From Amorphochlora amoebiformis (taxonomy: Eukaryota > Cercozoa > Chlorarachniophyceae), in assembly GCA_054601695.1 (NCBI GenBank), contig BAAHQB010000079.1, positions 434,001-498,000 on the forward strand: a stretch of 64,000 nucleotides of DNA. Reading direction: 5' to 3'. How positions within the stretch are numbered: position 1 is the stretch's first letter; the number at the start of each line of letters is the position of its first letter. Below, piece by piece: positions 61,037-64,000 of the stretch. Below the pieces are notes generated by a model. It searched no databases and was not told the DNA's origin. It saw nothing but the letters and a program-made list of their open reading frames with translations. The position numbers were made by a program, and so were the translations under genes.

Positions 61037-61171
61037 GAATAGATATACGTATATATATATATACATATATATTGAACATATATATATATATATGTATGTA
61101 TATATGTACAGGATATATACATATATATATATATATACTATATTATATATTTACATTATATATATATACAC

Positions 61172-61206
<35 letters not shown>

Positions 61207-61334
61207 TATATATATATATATATAACATGTATATATAAATGTATATATCTGTATGCACACATGTGTGGATACTTGCAATTATAAATTTCCATACGTATCA
61301 ATACAATTATATATAAAAAATATATACATATATA

Positions 61335-61375
<41 letters not shown>

Positions 61376-61605
61376 ACATATATATTATGTATATATGTGT
61401 ATATATATTTTCTTAAAATATATATACGTATATTATATAGATTATACTTATTTTATAATATACGAATAGATATACATATATATAGATGCATAGATATATA
61501 ACAATATATATATACATATATATATATATATATGTACATCTGTATATATTTGTCATACTCATTGATTGCCTTCGAAGCGTCCACAGAGTAAGAGCAGATA
61601 TCATG

Positions 61606-61645
<40 letters not shown>

Positions 61646-61879
61646 ATATATATGTGTGTGTATATATATGTATGTATATTGACGTATGTACAAACTCTGT
61701 TTACCAGTATATATATATATATATTCATACACATATATACATATATATATATATATATGTATATGTATATGTACATGTATATATACACATATATATACAT
61801 ATCGTTCTGTATGCATAAGGATTATACATATTACATAATATACCTGTACCTATAATAATATACTTATATGTATACACAC

Positions 61880-61929
<50 letters not shown>

Positions 61930-62371
61930 TATATATATCCACGAATATATGATATCCATACAAATTTATTTAGGTAAAAGTAGTATACCTCCAGCAAAGC
62001 CAAGTGCAGTTGATACAGGTGTGAGTTTCATGGTTGTCGTATCCATATCTTCGGAAGCTTTATGTGTCTTTTTTGCTTTCTGCGTAACCTGAGATATTAT
62101 CAAAGTATATATAATCTCCATGTGTGTTCTTTGCTACTCTCCTCGTAATCTGATATAATATCGAAGCATATATCTTAACATATTAAAAAATCAAAATGTA
62201 TGTATGTATCCGGGGCTATACATATGAAAATATATAAATGTTGATTTTGAATAGATGTATTACACATATGTCTAAATAGTATGAATATACACATGTATGT
62301 CTTCATAATAAATGCATGTATACATAGACGTATATATATATATATATATTTAGATAATATATACATATATG

Positions 62372-62426
<55 letters not shown>

Positions 62427-62474
62427 TGCGCAGGAATGACAGGAATCACGTCTCGAATTGGGAACGGTGCCTGC

Positions 62475-62524
<50 letters not shown>

Positions 62525-62628
62525 GTATATTAGATATATACATCCATTTCTATGCGCACATAGACTTCCCTATTATTTCATACGTATGTGATGTACGTAT
62601 GATAAGCCTTTCATACATATGATGTAAG

Positions 62629-62674
<46 letters not shown>

Positions 62675-62712
62675 TACATCTATTATATACAGGAGTATGA
62701 ACATATATATAC

Positions 62713-62745
<33 letters not shown>

Positions 62746-62837
62746 TAGATTCCCGAGTACCTTTTTGGTTTGAGATTTGTAATTGAATAATCGTGATATC
62801 CCGCTACTACCCGCGGCGCAAGGACAGAACCTTTATG

Positions 62838-62890
<53 letters not shown>

Positions 62891-62986
62891 ACATTGTATG
62901 TATACGTAATAACATATATGTATACATACACATATGCATATATACATGCAAGTATATATGCATGTGTATATGTGTATATATGTGTA

Positions 62987-63031
<45 letters not shown>

Positions 63032-63085
63032 CAACATTGTCTGTATATGTATTTTTAGTATTATTATTATTATAATTATTATTAC

Positions 63086-63154
<69 letters not shown>

Positions 63155-63211
63155 CATATATACACACATATATATGTGCATATGTAACATTGTATGCATA
63201 TGTAATATTAG

Positions 63212-63260
<49 letters not shown>

Positions 63261-63339
63261 GATGTATGTATGTACCATGCATGTATATGTAATATAATAT
63301 ATATTATATATATATATATTTGTATATATATATATATAC

Positions 63340-63376
<37 letters not shown>

Positions 63377-63523
63377 TCTATATATATGCATATATATGTA
63401 TGATAACATTGTATATATACGTAGTATAATATATATACATATATATATATACAGATATATATGTATATACTAGTTGGCAATCGTATGGAAGATTTCATGC
63501 ATTGCGGTATTATACACATACAC

Positions 63524-63570
<47 letters not shown>

Positions 63571-63680
63571 CAAACTTATATATATATATATATAAATGTA
63601 TATATATATGCATAAATGTTACCTAGAGGCACTGTCGTGCATACTATCGCATCGAGATATAGGTGAAGTTACCTAATAAC

Positions 63681-63711
<31 letters not shown>

Positions 63712-63904
63712 ATATATAATTAAACGTATATATATATATATACATAATATTTATATACATATATACATATAAATATTATATATATATATATATATATATA
63801 GTATATACATATTATATATACTCAAACTTACATCGCTACATAGATTTTTATCCGCAGCATTATAATAACACTTCCCGTTCTGAGTTCTCGCCGGAGAAAC
63901 GGAC
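60949..63904 (-). CDS. Gene A': paralogue of gene A, 3' part
   Basis: Exons: 63832-63904, 63623-63672, 62761-62830, 62423-62470, 61989-62088, 61538-61606, 60949-60992 (TAA at 60951-60949). Each aligns with an exon of gene A in phase and character: SVSPART, VT..(C)DS, FC.C, a short linker, then a polar linker turning into VSTALGFAG + GMISALTLW, a membrane helix followed by TLRRQ. It has one more exon at the end than A. N-terminal exons lie beyond the right edge. A partial frame at 63960-64000 could belong to it but its phase does not fit. B' begins 594 bases downstream. Confidence 0.7.
63056..63146. repeat. (ATT)n microsatellite
   Basis: About 28 ATT triplets with a few interruptions, inside an intron of gene A'. 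Confidence 0.95.
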
Positions 63905-64000
63905 CTAGGCAAAAAAAAACCAAATTTACAAAAATTAAAAAAAAAAAAAATGTGACAACCCCACTAGTCACGTCGTTGGAAACCAGATTTTTCATGAAGA

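Overview
This is eukaryotic DNA. Many small islands of complex sequence (about 30-140 bases) sit in a sea of (TA)n microsatellite, and almost every island is flanked by a canonical AG acceptor and GT donor with matching codon phase. Read as exons, they give four genes. The coding content (signal peptide, lectin-like folds, single membrane helix) and the TTAGGG-type repeats fit a microbial eukaryote. I cannot name the lineage from the sequence.

Layout: gene A (+, 3' part, about 0.36-4.56 kb) and gene B (+, 4.90-33.90 kb) occupy the left arm. Gene B' (-, 60.36-37.75 kb) and gene A' (-, 3' part, 63.90-60.95 kb) occupy the right arm. B and B' are paralogues that match exon by exon over 50 or so tiny exons; so are A and A'. 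The window is therefore an old inverted duplication of a two-gene block, A-B > < B'-A', recognisable at protein level. The B genes face each other tail to tail around a centre near 34-37 kb. The centre holds a triplicated 51-nt cassette, a CTAG-rich island, one orphan exon and a 12-copy array made from the last exon of B'.

B assembles to 1327 codons plus stop from 54 exons, and B' to 1055 codons plus stop from 51 exons, with no frame conflict. Both predict a type I surface protein: signal peptide, then a mature N-terminus be starting His-Asn-Trp and resembling lytic polysaccharide monooxygenase starts, an unassigned beta-rich region, a malectin-like domain, a discoidin/fucolectin-like region, a Cys-rich region, a Pro/Ser/Thr stalk, one membrane helix and a short basic tail. 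B has a minisatellite-expanded stalk and an extra SEA-like module; B' has a short stalk and no SEA module. A and A' end in a Cys-bearing region, a linker, a membrane helix and a basic tail. The pair looks like a cell-surface carbohydrate-recognition system, which is inference from architecture.

Three genome-level oddities stand out. Exon edges are repeatedly copied, with adjacent TA repeat, into the neighbouring intron or 3' flank. TTAGGG/CCCTAA arrays in the right arm abut splice junctions. Several introns are present in one paralogue and absent in the other.
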